Assembly: GCA_021209875.1 (NCBI GenBank)
Contig: JAGYVD010000009.1
Location: 2,542,001 to 2,606,000 of the forward strand
Direction of reading: 5' to 3'
DNA from: Rosellinia necatrix
Lineage: Eukaryota; Ascomycota; Sordariomycetes; Xylariales; Xylariaceae
DNA: 64,000 nucleotides
Part shown: one piece after another, positions 22,358-33,445 of the stretch
How positions within the stretch are numbered: position 1 is the stretch's first letter
How the letters are laid out: each line of letters opens with the position of its first letter
The notes under the pieces: model-generated
Database searches by the model: none
What the model saw: the letters and a program-made list of their open reading frames with translations, nothing else
Told to the model about the DNA's origin: nothing
Made by a program: the position numbers and the translations under genes

Positions 22358-23158
22358 CTCCAGTCACACAAGTGCCAAGTAGTAATAGTTCTTGATAATG
22401 CCACCGTGGTTTGCTGTAAGACCCAAGGGAAAATTGCCTGCACGAACGGACGCTCCTAGGCTTATAGTATAGTATTAGTATCACTTTGGCAATGATCTCA
22501 CCTGGTGGGCTCGCAAGGTCTACCTTCTTCTCGAAAATCCAACTGGCGGAAGAAGCAACTGTGTAGTGTATAAGTGTGCGCCACATGCCTCGGTATTGAA
22601 TTGATAGCGATACATACTTATGGATGCGTCGAGAGAATTAATATGGGGCATACCACTTACTACGGCATCTAGGCTGGCTAGCCTAAAGTAGGTATGCACT
22701 ACTTCGGTTAGTCGACTTACTACCTTAGTGCGGGCTAGCTGTCATGAACACTGTGCAGATCGATCTCGGTAGGTACTTAGAGGAACTGAGTGCATCTGTA
22801 CATAGAGTACATGCCAGAAACTTTATGGGCGGGTGGAAAGAGGAGCCCTCCCATGCAGTTACCTATTTAGCACGACTAAATTAAGTAATTATGATGAAGC
22901 AGCATGCTACGTTTAACGGTTGTGACAAGGTGAGCATTTTACCGGTTTCATCTATCAAGACATCTTGGGTATGCTAGCTATCTACGTCGAGCTGCGCTAA
23001 ACATAAGTGACCTTTTTTTTCTTCGTTTTTTTCTTTTTTTTTCTTCTTCTTTTCTTTTCTTTTCTTTCGTTTTTTTTTTTTTCCTTCCTTCCTCTTATTT
23101 CGATTCAGATCTGTCAGAACCAAGTATACCGGGGCTACAGTCAGAGCTATAGGAGATG
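22358..23158. other. Intergenic region with polypyrimidine tract
   Basis: Promoter side of the hydrolase and 3' side of the dehydrogenase. I found no convincing copy of the 17-base operator here. A nearly pure T/C tract fills 23011-23100. Confidence 0.45.
23011..23100 (+). repeat. Polypyrimidine tract
   Basis: About 90 bases of T with interspersed C and only two G, immediately past the 3' end of the dehydrogenase gene (on the minus strand a purine tract). Confidence 0.8.
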
Positions 23159-24244
23159 TTATGCTTCTAGTGATGAGCGGCCGAGGACATCCCGTAGCAG
23201 TTCCTGTAGCCAGTTTGGCCAGCCTCTAATGCCAGTAACCATCTTCGCAAAACTAGGGAGAATCAGCTGGCCGCCTCGCTGGCTCTTGATCTGTGCAACG
23301 ATGGGCCCGGCAACCTGTTCGCCTGTGAGCATACGCACGCCAGACTTCTCGAGGTGCCCCGCAAAATCCTCGATGAGAGGCGTGCGCACGAAATTCGGGT
23401 GCACGACGGTGGTCAAGATCCCCGGCGCCTTGTAGCAGTGCCTGAGCTCGCAGGTGAGTGACTCGTGGAAGGCGAGAGCCGCGGCTTTCGACGCCGAGTA
23501 GTCAGCGCCGGTAGGCAATGCCACGAAAGAGGCAAGGCTCGCGACTGTGACGATATGGCCCTTGTTCGTCTGGATCATGTGCGGGAGGAATTGCTGGACG
23601 GTGAACCAATGGGAGAGGGTATTGACGGCGAATATCTTGCGTAGGAAAGATTCCGATATCTTGAGAATGGTGGTCGGCCTGGTGATGCCGGCATTGTTGA
23701 TGAGTATCGACGGATGCCCCATTTGCTGGCGGACGGCATCCGCAGCCCTCGCCACCGACTCCGAGGACGTTACATCACACTCGTAGAAGCGGATACGGGG
23801 GTTGGTTTCCATCAACTTGGGCATGTTTTGGATGTCGAGGACAGCAACGCGCACGCCGAGGGCAGCGAGCTTCTCCACGACCAGTTTCCCAATCCCGCTG
23901 GAACCACCGGTGACAACGGCGATCTCATTCGGCCAGTCCCATCCTTTGCTCGCCGTCAAACGCCACCCGCTCGTGGCCATAGTATTCAAAAATCGGTTCA
24001 GCCGCCGGACCACGCTGAGCGCGAAGAGCACACACAACACTTTCGTGGTCGTGGTGAGGTCAAAATTCGGCGACGGCGCGTCTGCACCGGGTAGCCTACT
24101 CGCAGCATCCAGAATGATGTTCCGCACCAAGTCTGGGGCGTACGTGACCGCGAGGAGAAGGGGCCCCGATAAGAACGGTGAGAGAATAACGCCGCGTAAC
24201 GACTCCCCGACCCCATGAATGGGCGAATATAGTATCGAAGACAT
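23159..24244 (-). CDS. Membrane-anchored short-chain dehydrogenase/reductase (RDH10/DHRS-like)
   Basis: Classical SDR of 361 residues, intronless. Two hydrophobic N-terminal segments (about 18-36 and 67-80) suggest endoplasmic reticulum or lipid-droplet anchoring, as in retinol-dehydrogenase-like SDRs. The cofactor motif TGGSSGIG is at about 112-119, followed by a DIQNMP loop (acidic end of beta-2, suggesting NAD rather than NADP) and CDVTS. Then come NNAG and the catalytic YSASK, with a serine in VASLAS upstream. Likely substrate is an alcohol or aldehyde/ketone of lipophilic nature. The start is ATG 24244; an upstream TTG-initiated extension is not credible. It is divergent from the regulator gene, and the intergenic region carries the putative operator. 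Confidence 0.92.
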   Translation of the reverse strand: MSSILYSPIHGVGESLRGVILSPFLSGPLLLAVTYAPDLVRNIILDAASRLPGADAPSPNFDLTTTTKVLCVLFALSVVRRLNRFLNTMATSGWRLTASKGWDWPNEIAVVTGGSSGIGKLVVEKLAALGVRVAVLDIQNMPKLMETNPRIRFYECDVTSSESVARAADAVRQQMGHPSILINNAGITRPTTILKISESFLRKIFAVNTLSHWFTVQQFLPHMIQTNKGHIVTVASLASFVALPTGADYSASKAAALAFHESLTCELRHCYKAPGILTTVVHPNFVRTPLIEDFAGHLEKSGVRMLTGEQVAGPIVAQIKSQRGGQLILPSFAKMVTGIRGWPNWLQELLRDVLGRSSLEA

Positions 24245-24791
24245 GATCAACTGACGATGACCTCTGGACTGCTATCTGATTCCTTCGACTGTGTATAATA
24301 TGGAATGAACTGGCGATGACGGGGATGGCACTCCACCAGATCTGAGGAGAATGCTCGTCGCCATGCCCGGGTCAGCTGCAACGTTTTGTTCCCTTATTCG
24401 AATTGGACTATCAAGCACATGAAATGCCATCTCAAACTTGAACGACACCTGATGATATTGGCATCGTGGAAACCGAGGTTGGCGGAACCCGAGGTTTCCG
24501 TTGACAATTGCCAAGCGGCACTCGCGATACTCGGAACCTAGGCCTCTTCTAGTAACGATCGACTTCACCCCGGGCGTGGTCTAGCATCTAATAATGCCAA
24601 GACTAGTCAGTGGAGCCAAAAGGGGGGTCGCTTTGGTTCCATTCCATGCCCCAACTACCGCGTATTTTATATTTTACTCACTATTTGGCGTATCATACCC
24701 CGGATACTGTCTTTCTATCCCCATATTTTCACTCCCGCATCTATATTCTCGCTCCCTATTGATAGTGTGCGTCTCGGTATTACTAGCCAAG
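24245..24791. promoter_or_regulatory. Bidirectional promoter between dehydrogenase and Zn2Cys6 regulator
   Basis: 547 bases separate two divergent starts. Inside are the 17-base element (24483-24499), inverted arms GGAAACC (24468-24474) and GGTTTCC (24493-24499), and a direct repeat CCGAGGTT (24473-24480, 24489-24496). This clustering of CGG/CCG words suggests the regulator controls its own gene and the dehydrogenase. Confidence 0.55.
24483..24499 (+). promoter_or_regulatory. Candidate Zn2Cys6 operator, copy 2
   Basis: Plus-strand CGGAACCCGAGGTTTCC, with CGG-N3-CCG. It differs from the copy upstream of the monooxygenase by one base. It lies about 240 bases from the dehydrogenase start and 293 from the regulator start. 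Confidence 0.5.
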
Positions 24792-26018
24792 ATGGTTTTC
24801 CCCGGTCGGTTCAGCACGGGTTGCAAGCGCTGTCGCCAGCGGAAGGTCAAAGTGAGTTCAATTTCGCTGCCCGGGACTACGGGAAACACTCCGCCGCCTC
24901 ACCCAGTCAGGCAGGCAGGCCCCCAAAACATTAAAACATTAAGGGACTCGGTTGTTGACTAACACTGCCTGTTCCCTCCCGGCCAGTGCGACGAAGGCCG
25001 GCCGTCATGTCGTCGTTGCCAGATCTACGGACAGCCCTGTCCGGGGTACGCCGATCAATTTCATTTCCGCTTCGACAAGACGGCTTCGAAACAAGAGAAT
25101 CCCTCGCCACCACCGCGGCGCCGGGTACGGCCCCAACCGCCGTCCCAACAGCAGCCCCCACCGCCGAACCACAATAGGAATCAGACCCTCGTCCGTGCTA
25201 CCGGTGGTACGAGGCCGCTTGCCATCATGCCCCAGCTAGAGCTCTCATACGACGACATATCACTATGCTACTTTGTTCGTCGCTTCGTGACGGCAGATGA
25301 GTCCGATAACCTCCCGGGCCATCTGAGCTTTCTTCCCAGCCTCTATAACCACTCCGGCCATGGTCTACTGGAGCTGGCGACCTTGAGTGTCGCCCAGATG
25401 GCGGCATATAACCAATTTGGCGGTGAGAAGTTTCGACTGCAGTCGTACCAAAACTATGGACGCGCGGTACGAACATTGCGGAAAACCATTGAGGACGAAA
25501 ACGAAGTCACTGATGATAGGGTCCTTGCTGCCGTCTTGCTTTTATGTGCATTCAAGGTAATCACTCCCGGAACAATGCTGGATGCCAAGAGTCCTGTCCC
25601 GTTCTAATAGCCAAATAGGATATCGGTGAAGCAGGCTGGGGTGACCCTAGCGAACATGCCTCCGGCCTTTACTATCTTCTAGAGAGACGGGGTGTAGAGC
25701 AATTCTGCACGCAGAGGGGGTTCGAGTTGTTCCTCTTGTCGCTGCTCAAACTGGTAAGTTGATTAATTTCAGGACCCATACTGGGCCTTTCGCGGTCCGA
25801 CAAGCAAACACAGTGGATTCTAACAAGCCACCATAGCAAGTGCACGCCTTCCTGCACCAGGATAATAAATACAGTGACCCGGGGGGGTTGGTTGCGTGGC
25901 TCAGCACGGTCAATCCAATGATGCGCGCCATGGCCTTGATGACACAGACTATACAATTGCGGCAATCTCTACTAGAATGCAGCATAAATACAAACCGATA
26001 CCACAACCCGACGCAATA

Positions 26019-26058
<40 letters not shown>

Positions 26059-26748
26059 GGGAGTCAAGGGTATTCGGACGAGGCAGATCAATCTACATTA
26101 AGCGCCTGTTTCCACGCCCTCGAAGAGTTCGATACCTGGGATATAGAAGCTGAGTCATATTGGAAGGATACGTTTAATGGCCGGAGCATACCAGCCGCGC
26201 TGGGCGACCCCGCGAGGGGGGTCGCCTACTACGACCCCAAAACAGCCTGTATCATCATTCTAGTTCGCTCCGCTCGTATGATATTACTGTTAAGTATACT
26301 AGAGTACTATGATGCGATTCGAGTCTCCTGTAGCGGGGAGGATGGGTGGCGGGTGGGGAATCAGGCGGCGTGGGTGAGCTGCATCCCCGTCCTGGAGGAA
26401 AACCTCCGTCTCGCGATCGATGATATGCTCTACTGCGTACCGTTTGCCATGGGGGACCGCGGCCCGGATGGCGGCCCCGTCACCGGGTCACAGGACGGGG
26501 CCGCCGCACTAGTCGTTTTCCAACCCGTGAAGCTGGTGACGTTCTGCGTCTACGCGACGCCGGAGCAACGCAAGTGTGGCCAAGACATCCTAGATCGGAT
26601 GAACACGACCATTGGCGTCAGATCGGCCATGTCGTGGGAGAAGCAGGCGCCCCTGATCGCCTCAGCGCCGCCCCAGCAACCTGGCACCCAGGGCTTGATT
26701 CGTGCCATGGCACTGCTAACAAACTCCGGGGCAGTCGCATCCTGTTAG
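24792..26748 (+). CDS. Zn2Cys6 fungal transcription factor
   Basis: Binuclear zinc cluster regulator, probably pathway-specific. Exons 24792-24851, 24987-25556, 25619-25753 and 25837-26748 give 558 residues. The first splice completes the zinc cluster: CKRCRQRKVK joined to CDEGRPSCRRCQIYGQPC, spacing C-x2-C-x6-C-x6-C-x2-C-x6-C, at residues about 11-38. A proline/glutamine-rich linker follows, then the fungal-specific middle region (LSVAQMAAYNQFG, DDRVLAAVLLLCAFKDIGEAGWGD). A pure TCA microsatellite at 26021-26058 encodes about 13 serines in a loop. Its divergent neighbour and the shared promoter element suggest it controls the surrounding monooxygenase, hydrolase, dehydrogenase and P450 genes. 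Confidence 0.92.
26021..26058 (+). repeat. In-frame TCA microsatellite (poly-Ser)
   Basis: Uninterrupted CAT/TCA trinucleotide run inside exon 4 of the regulator, encoding serine. Being in-frame, length changes alter only the serine run. Confidence 0.9.
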
Positions 26749-27380
26749 AGGAATAACTCTTTTGACCATAATGCTAAGACGGTATCAGTCTTGTAATTAT
26801 AAACTAATTATGTGAATGTGAATTACGAAGTCATGTGGTGTGTTTGTTACCTCGATAGATGATCTATTATCGTATATCGTTCGCCGAGCAATTCCCAGAA
26901 GATTATTCCTCATGACCCAATACCGCTCGACTCTCACAAGAGGATGTGAGAATGTGATTTATATTTACTTCTCTGTCGCGAGACAACTAAAGCGGCACGC
27001 ATATAAAAATGCAGGTAAGACATATGAAAGAAGTCCCGATGTCGTCGGTCGTATTGGGTAAACATGACGCAAGGGCCTCGCGGCCCCGAGCCGAAGGCAA
27101 TAATACTACGGTACATACTGTACGGGGAATTGGTTCAGTACTAGCTTGCGAAGTTATAAGTTATATGCGTGCGTATCTCGATGACGGCGTTCTAGTTTCG
27201 ATACGCCCACGTGGGCGGATGCGGCAAAACATCAACGCCAAAAGCCATGTGACAATATTAATAGAGCCATGCGGATGCCCATGCAGGGTACCATGCAGAT
27301 AGAAGCATGAAATCTTAAATTGCCCGCCTGTGTAGGTAAACCTAACGTACAGGGACGCTGGCACCGAGATACATCAAGCA

Positions 27381-27425
27381 TGTATGCATGTGTGTGTGTA
27401 TGTATGTGTATGTATGTGTATGTAG
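27381..27425 (+). repeat. TGTA/TG microsatellite
   Basis: Imperfect run of TGTA and TG units. Confidence 0.85.
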
Positions 27426-27743
27426 GCACTGCGTGTCTAATTGGTACCATCTTTCTCGCAGGCTAGGCCTAAACGAGCTTTACTTTGCGAGGTGCGAGGT
27501 GCAGCAGCCAACCCTAGATCGATTCGAGCTAGGAGCCCCAGAAATACGACCCCCGAATAGGAGACAACGGCGTGGGTCGCTCACTCCACACTCCCGCAAC
27601 GTTTTTCATGTAACTCGGCAGTCTAAATGGCAACTTGGGGATACTCTCGATGGACATGGTCGCCATGTACCTCGTCCAAACCCCGGATGACGTTTGGCTT
27701 CCTGGATCCCTGGAGTATGGGGCATATTCCTACCCACACACGG

Positions 27744-27832
27744 ATGTACTGTATGTACTGTATGTACCGTATGTACTATATGTACTATATGTACTGCATG
27801 TATTGTATGTATTGTATGTATTGTATGTATGT
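27744..27832 (+). repeat. Nine-base minisatellite (unit like GTATGTACT)
   Basis: About ten units of a nine-base word, drifting from GTATGTACT to GTATGTATT along the array. The period of nine keeps frames open on both strands and yields Tyr-Val-Leu or His-Thr-Val repeats that I regard as non-coding. Confidence 0.85.
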
Positions 27833-28394
27833 TGTAAAGATTCTCCAGCCTTATTTGTGCTATATTGGGCTTCCGAGCCATGGGCCCACAGCTCGGGTAG
27901 GAGACAGGCAGCTCGGCCGTGGTTGTTGTCCATGGTCCGGTAGCTCTACCAGGGGGGGTTGGTGGTTGGTTTTTCGAATCCTCGAACCTTCACATGAAAA
28001 AAAAAAAATCTATCGTATGCGTGAAAGGGGCCGTCGCTGTCGCTGTCGTTAGTCTTTGTCTGCCGTGTCGAGAAAGCCGTTCTGCCGCCTCGAAGACAAC
28101 TCAATGTTGTCGAGACCTTTCGGGTATATCATTGCTCGTTTCTTATTAGCGGCACCTTTACTCCTCCTAGCTGCTTAACCTAGGCAGGCCCATCCGCTAG
28201 AAGTCGGAGGGCTTACGCACCACCGTGTTATAACTAGTCATCCGTTTAAACTATAGCCTTTTCTGGTCATATTTATAACTAACCACCTGTTGCTCTATGC
28301 ACTACGCTACATTGTCTCTATCAACCCGGTCCGACTCTCTTGTCGTCGTCCTCCCATCGCTAACTTGCTCGCATCGCTTCCTCCTTGCTTCACG

Positions 28395-30226
28395 ATGGGC
28401 AGAGCAGAACAGCTTTTTAGCATCCCCAGCCTCACCCTCGCGGCTACGGCCGAGTCTTTGTTCGTTGCTAGGTTCTATGCCGGTGTTTTTCCCAATGTTT
28501 TCAACCTAAGCACCCATCTAGACATAGCGGCTGTCATCTTCCTGGCAAATTATGCATTTGCTGGCTTATTCTGGGGTCTTCTTTACCCGAGGTTTCTCAG
28601 CCCGTTAAGGCATATCCCTGGCCCCAGAGTAAGTTGATGTCCACGGACAGATGTTGCTCAGAAATCTGGGATAAACGTTGACTGTGATTATGCAGGACTT
28701 AATCAGCATCGCTCATCGGACTCTAATAGTGACGGATAGGCCGTCAGGGGACCTCTTCCTGGATCTTATCAAGAAGTACCCCGATCACGAGATTCTCAAC
28801 CTCAGTGCTTTCGACCATCAAGTGTTGATCACCAAGCCACGAATGCTAGCGGATCTACTTGTCCATAGAGCGTACGATTTTATCAAGCCTCCCAAGATCA
28901 GTGGATTCTTACGACATGTCCTCGGTGACGGACTCATCATGGTGGAGGGTGACCAGCACAAATTCCTACGCAAGAACACCATGCCGGCCTTCAGCTTCCG
29001 CCATATCAAGGACTTGTATCCCATGATGTGGTCCAAGTCTGTCCTTATGTGCGAGGCGCTCCAGGGAGCTCTCGAGACTGGAGAGGGGAAGGACACTGGA
29101 ATTATCGACCTCTCGAATTGGACCAGTCGGGTAACCCTCGACATCATTGGGATAGCAGGTATGGGTCGAGAGTTCAACACGTTGAAGAACGCAGAAGATC
29201 CGATTCTAGATATATACGAACAGCTCCTAGAGCCTGTGCCTTCCAAACTCATATACGCCATGTCCTCGCTTCTGTTCGGACTGTCCTTTGTGAGGCTGCT
29301 TCCGTGGAAGATGAACGCTTTATTCAGACATCTGACGACTACTCTTGCCGAACTCTGCATGCCCATGCTACAAGAGAAGAAGAGTGCCATTATCCACTCA
29401 GGGGACGACCACTTCGATATCTCGTCACTCCTCATCAAGTCGAATAACTTCACCGACCCACAGCTTAGAGATCAGCTTTTAACCTTCTTAGCCGCCGGGT
29501 AGGTTACCCCTATTCTACTACAGCTTGCCTCCCCCAATACTCTGTGCAACACCTGAGGGATTCTTTATACTAATTACCTTCTTCATGGTTTCTTTTCTGG
29601 TTTTTTTTTTTTTTAGTCACGAGACCACATCATCCGCTCTCAGCTGGGCATCTTATCTACTCGCGAAGCATCCGCACTACCAGAAGATTCTGCGGGAAGA
29701 GATCCGCCACGCGCTGCCGGCCGACATGGCGATCGACAAGAGCGTCGACCTAGCGAGCCTGCTGGAGCCGCTGCCGTACCTCAACGGGATCATGAACGAG
29801 ACGCTGCGCATGTACCCGACGGTGCCGCTGACGATGCGGCAGGCGATCCGGGACACGAACCTGGCGGGGCAGCCGATCCCGGAGGGGGTGACGGTGGTGC
29901 TGTCGATGTGGCAGATGAACCGGTCGCCGGCGCTCTGGGGCGCCGACGCCGGCCGGTTCCGCCCCGAGCGCTGGATCACCGCCGGCAAGCCGAACTCCAA
30001 CGGCGGCGCCAACAGCAACTACGAGTTCCTCACCTTCCTCCACGGGCCCCGCAGCTGCATCGGCCAGGGCTTCGCCAAGGCCGAGATGCGCTGCCTCCTC
30101 GCCGCCATGGTCCGCGCCTTCGCCTGGGACCTCGCCATGGACGAGGCCAAGATCCTCCCCCGCGGCGCCATCACCATCAAGCCCGCCAACGGGCTGCTCC
30201 TCAAGCTCAAGCCCTTACGCGCATAG
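28395..30226 (+). CDS. Cytochrome P450 monooxygenase
   Basis: Microsomal class II P450. Exons 28395-28628, 28696-29498 and 29617-30226 give 548 residues. The N-terminal anchor (about residues 35-60) runs to PRFLSPLRHIPGPR. The I-helix AAG-HETTS is assembled across intron 2, whose acceptor follows a run of 14 T. ExxR is NETLRM, the PERF-like motif is FRPERW, and the haem loop is FLHGPRSCIG with the cysteine ligand at about residue 493. All key residues are intact. The overall type is that of CYP3/CYP4-clan-like fungal P450s; substrate unknown. It probably belongs to the adjacent cluster, though separated from the regulator by 1.6 kb. From about 29690 the codons become almost purely G- or C-ending. 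Confidence 0.92.
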
Positions 30227-33200
30227 GTACATTGTGTCTGTTAAGAATAATGTTTTTTCGTATCATGATTTCTTTTTTTTTTTTTCCCTCTTTAGTTTCC
30301 TTGTGAACCTTTATCATGCAAACACGGTCTGGGAAGAATGGGATATACACACTTCGGTTTTCCTGATTTTCCTCCGAGATATAGAGCTCCCCGACTGGGC
30401 TATAGCATGAGATTATGTCTGATGATGACGGGCTAGCGTGTTGACAACTGTTGAGAGAGATACCTAGTTGTATGAAATAGATCGGTAGAAATAATACTAA
30501 GTCTTATATGTCTCTTCATACTTACCTCCTGTGCCTTGCCCTAATCTTAAAGGCAGCGGGTTTATGTAGTTGCGTTCTATTAGCATTATAGTGAGGAATT
30601 TCGGGGCTCGCATACTGTTATCGCAACACGAGTTTTGATATCTCGTGTATATTATGCGACTGGTCAACCAGCAATATTCTTGCTAGAATTTCCACGCCTC
30701 TTTAGCCATCCACGAGGTCTTAAGAGACATAGATCAGCCAAAGCTTTTACATGATGGCATCTCAGGGCCAGCTTAAGCGAAATTCCACCTTACTAGGTCG
30801 ATAAACTATTCTGGATGTGATGTTGCTCAAAAGAGACAGCCTTATAGTAACATACTAATGAATAAGAATTCAGACGGGCATCCAAGTAGCAATTGTAAGC
30901 TGAGCAGGACCCGCAGCTCTCAGTAGCTGGCTATGATTACAAGAACTATGTACAAAGATACAAGATAGTGGTAATCTGTGTGTTGCCTAGGCTGGTTCTC
31001 AATATTTTTGGAATTACTTTGTGAGCCTCTTAACCAATATTGTATCACACTTACTCCTCTCTAGGAAACAAGCATTTAGTATATTATAGGACAATACAAG
31101 CCTCTTCGTAGGCCTTGGTGTTCCGAGATGTCGAGCCCAACGATGACGCTGCTAGCTGCTACCCAACACTTAGGATGGTTCTTGTACTGGAAATGAGAGT
31201 ATATAGAGACCTTCGGGACCACTTGGGTCTTGAAGGGTTTAGGAATCAATTTTTAACCCTATTTAGCCCTAAATACAACCACCTACGACCTAGAGCAAGC
31301 CTACCTCCTCACTCTGTGATCCCTACAGCTGACATGAGACAAAGTGTTGTAACCTGTGTCAAATTCCCATGGTGAATTGCTCTCCCGTCCAAATCTCCCT
31401 TACTGTTATTGTCACGCTCTTTATGTCTCGTCACCAATCTTAACAAGGTATTGTCTGGTATTGCAGCGCAAAGGAGATAGAGTACATGGTTAATTATACA
31501 TGTGACTTTCAATATTTAATCTATATATTAGGGAGTTAGGAAGCAGTTCAGAAGCTTCTCTATTCGGCCCCAACTAATACCGTCTTTTCATCAAGATAAA
31601 CAAGTTTTTCATGATTTTGGTAGCTAACTTATCTAGCGAATGTGATGTGGACAGTCATTTTTGCTCTTCCTCCCATAGAAACTCGTGATGGAATCTTTTT
31701 CTTTTACTCTAGGATAGATAAAACCATACATATTGCTTCAGAGCATTGTCAGAATTGAGAATACAAGTATCGTAGAACTGAGCCCCAAGCTCGGAGACCC
31801 TACCAAGTATGATCTTGAATACTTTATTATATCAACTAGCTGAACATGGGTGATGCTGAAATGCAAACTTGTTCTTTGCACAAAAATAAATTCCATTTTG
31901 TAAGGGATAATAAGGGATGACAAGGGATAATGAAGGATAATAAGGGAGAAGATAATATTAGATATGGCGGTTCTTGTCTTTACCCGTCTCTATAATTATA
32001 ACAACTAAAGTTGGAGTACACATTACCCGAAGGGATGCGGGATGCGAAACAGCAAGTGCCATAGGAAACCAATAAAACCACCTCCTATCGGACGCGGATT
32101 TATTTCGTGTCCGAAAAAAGGAAAACGACGATGCAGGACAGGAGCCAACCATGCGTAGAGGGTTCGGGTTTGCCGGCATGAATGGGCAAACTCGGATCGT
32201 ACACGGGGCTTTTTCTACTTAATGGATCCCGGTCAAGCTGAAATACGTGAAAATTATGGTAGCATTGTGATGCCCATAGTGTTGGACCGGCTACTTTCTT
32301 AGCCTGCCGCGTCTGTGATGTCGCCGACTGATATAAGTTGCGAAACCACACTATGGAAGGTGGGTGGGTTTTAATTGGCGAATAGATAGAGGTGGGGAGA
32401 CTATGTTTGATGGGAAAATATTCCTGTCCTGCCAATGAAGACCGAACCACCTTCCATATTCTAACTGATCATTCGACTATTTGAACTCTTGTTGCACAGT
32501 TACGTGTTCGCGCGGGCCCAACGGCCAACCACGAACTGCCAGAGAATAACGGCCAGACCCAAGCTACCAAATTGTTTTCAACCGATAAGGGTTGACTCCG
32601 TTTTCAGCTTTCTTAGCCCCTCGCCTAAATATGCTGAGGGCCTCTTTGCAATGGCTGTGTCCCCGTTGTGCTGCATGCAAGTATTAAAGATCCAATCAAT
32701 AGGCCTGTCTAGAAGCGATCACCAAGCCATTTGTTCACCAACGTTCCCATATATTGACAAACGCTCCACAAAGCCTCTCCGTCTTTGGCTAGTCTTCAGG
32801 ATCTTGTCCACACGCAGTTAGCATCCGGCACTTATCTATGTCTCTTCGATACCCAGCGGGTTTCAAAGAAAATCCGCCCAAAATTAATGGGCCAGGTACA
32901 ATCACCCAGGACTGAACCAAATAACGTTATAGAACTTTGGATTTCTACATCGGCGGCCTCCAGTTTGTACGTGGTCAGCTCTTAGTGCCTAGACCGCACT
33001 TTGGAAGCCGAGCAACTTCGGGGTCCCCATATAGCGAGCGAATGCAGCCTACTGATTGGTGAAAAAAAAAAATCCAGAAGGGTGAAAGCGGTTCACCGAG
33101 GGAGCTAATATTGCGCGCGAAGTTACCACACTCCCTCGGGCTCTCCTGAAACCTTGTGACTCGACCTTTGGGGGCAGGCTAACCCCGGCTTATCCGTCAC

Positions 33201-33445
33201 CGCCCCCATTCTCTAACGATGTCCATGTTTCGGTGATGAGAGGGAGCCCTGGGTGTCTGCGTTAGTATATAATAACCAGTAGATGTAGGCAGGCCGGTGG
33301 TATTCTCAATTCGCGAGCTGGCCTAGAAACTTCGCACAGACGCTAGACATCATCCAACTCGCAGACTTCTATACAGACTTCTATATTATCTTCTCCATTC
33401 ATCGTAAGCCTATATCCAGAGAGCGACGACTATAACGCAATCAAT
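30227..33445. other. Gene-poor AT-richer region
   Basis: 3.2 kb without a recognisable gene. Base composition is visibly more AT-rich than in the flanking P450, with a T14 run near 30270 and a short tandem repeat at 31902-31952. It could be old repeat-derived DNA, but I see no terminal repeats or transposase fragments. Confidence 0.4.
31902..31952 (+). repeat. Ten-base tandem repeat (unit like AAGGGATAAT)
   Basis: Five imperfect units in a row: AAGGGATAAT, AAGGGATGAC, AAGGGATAAT, GAAGGATAAT, AAGGGAGAAG. Confidence 0.8.

Larger units (their letters stand above)
26749..28394. other. Intergenic region with two microsatellites
   Basis: 1.6 kb between the regulator and P450 genes. It holds the TG/TA-type repeat at 27381-27425, the nine-base repeat at 27744-27832, and an A12 run near 27998. 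Open frames across the repeats are artefacts of the period of nine. No gene is called. Confidence 0.5.

Noticed and set aside
27606..27943. His-Thr/Val-rich and Tyr-Val-Leu-rich frames on opposite strands
   Set aside because: Both are by-products of the nine-base minisatellite.
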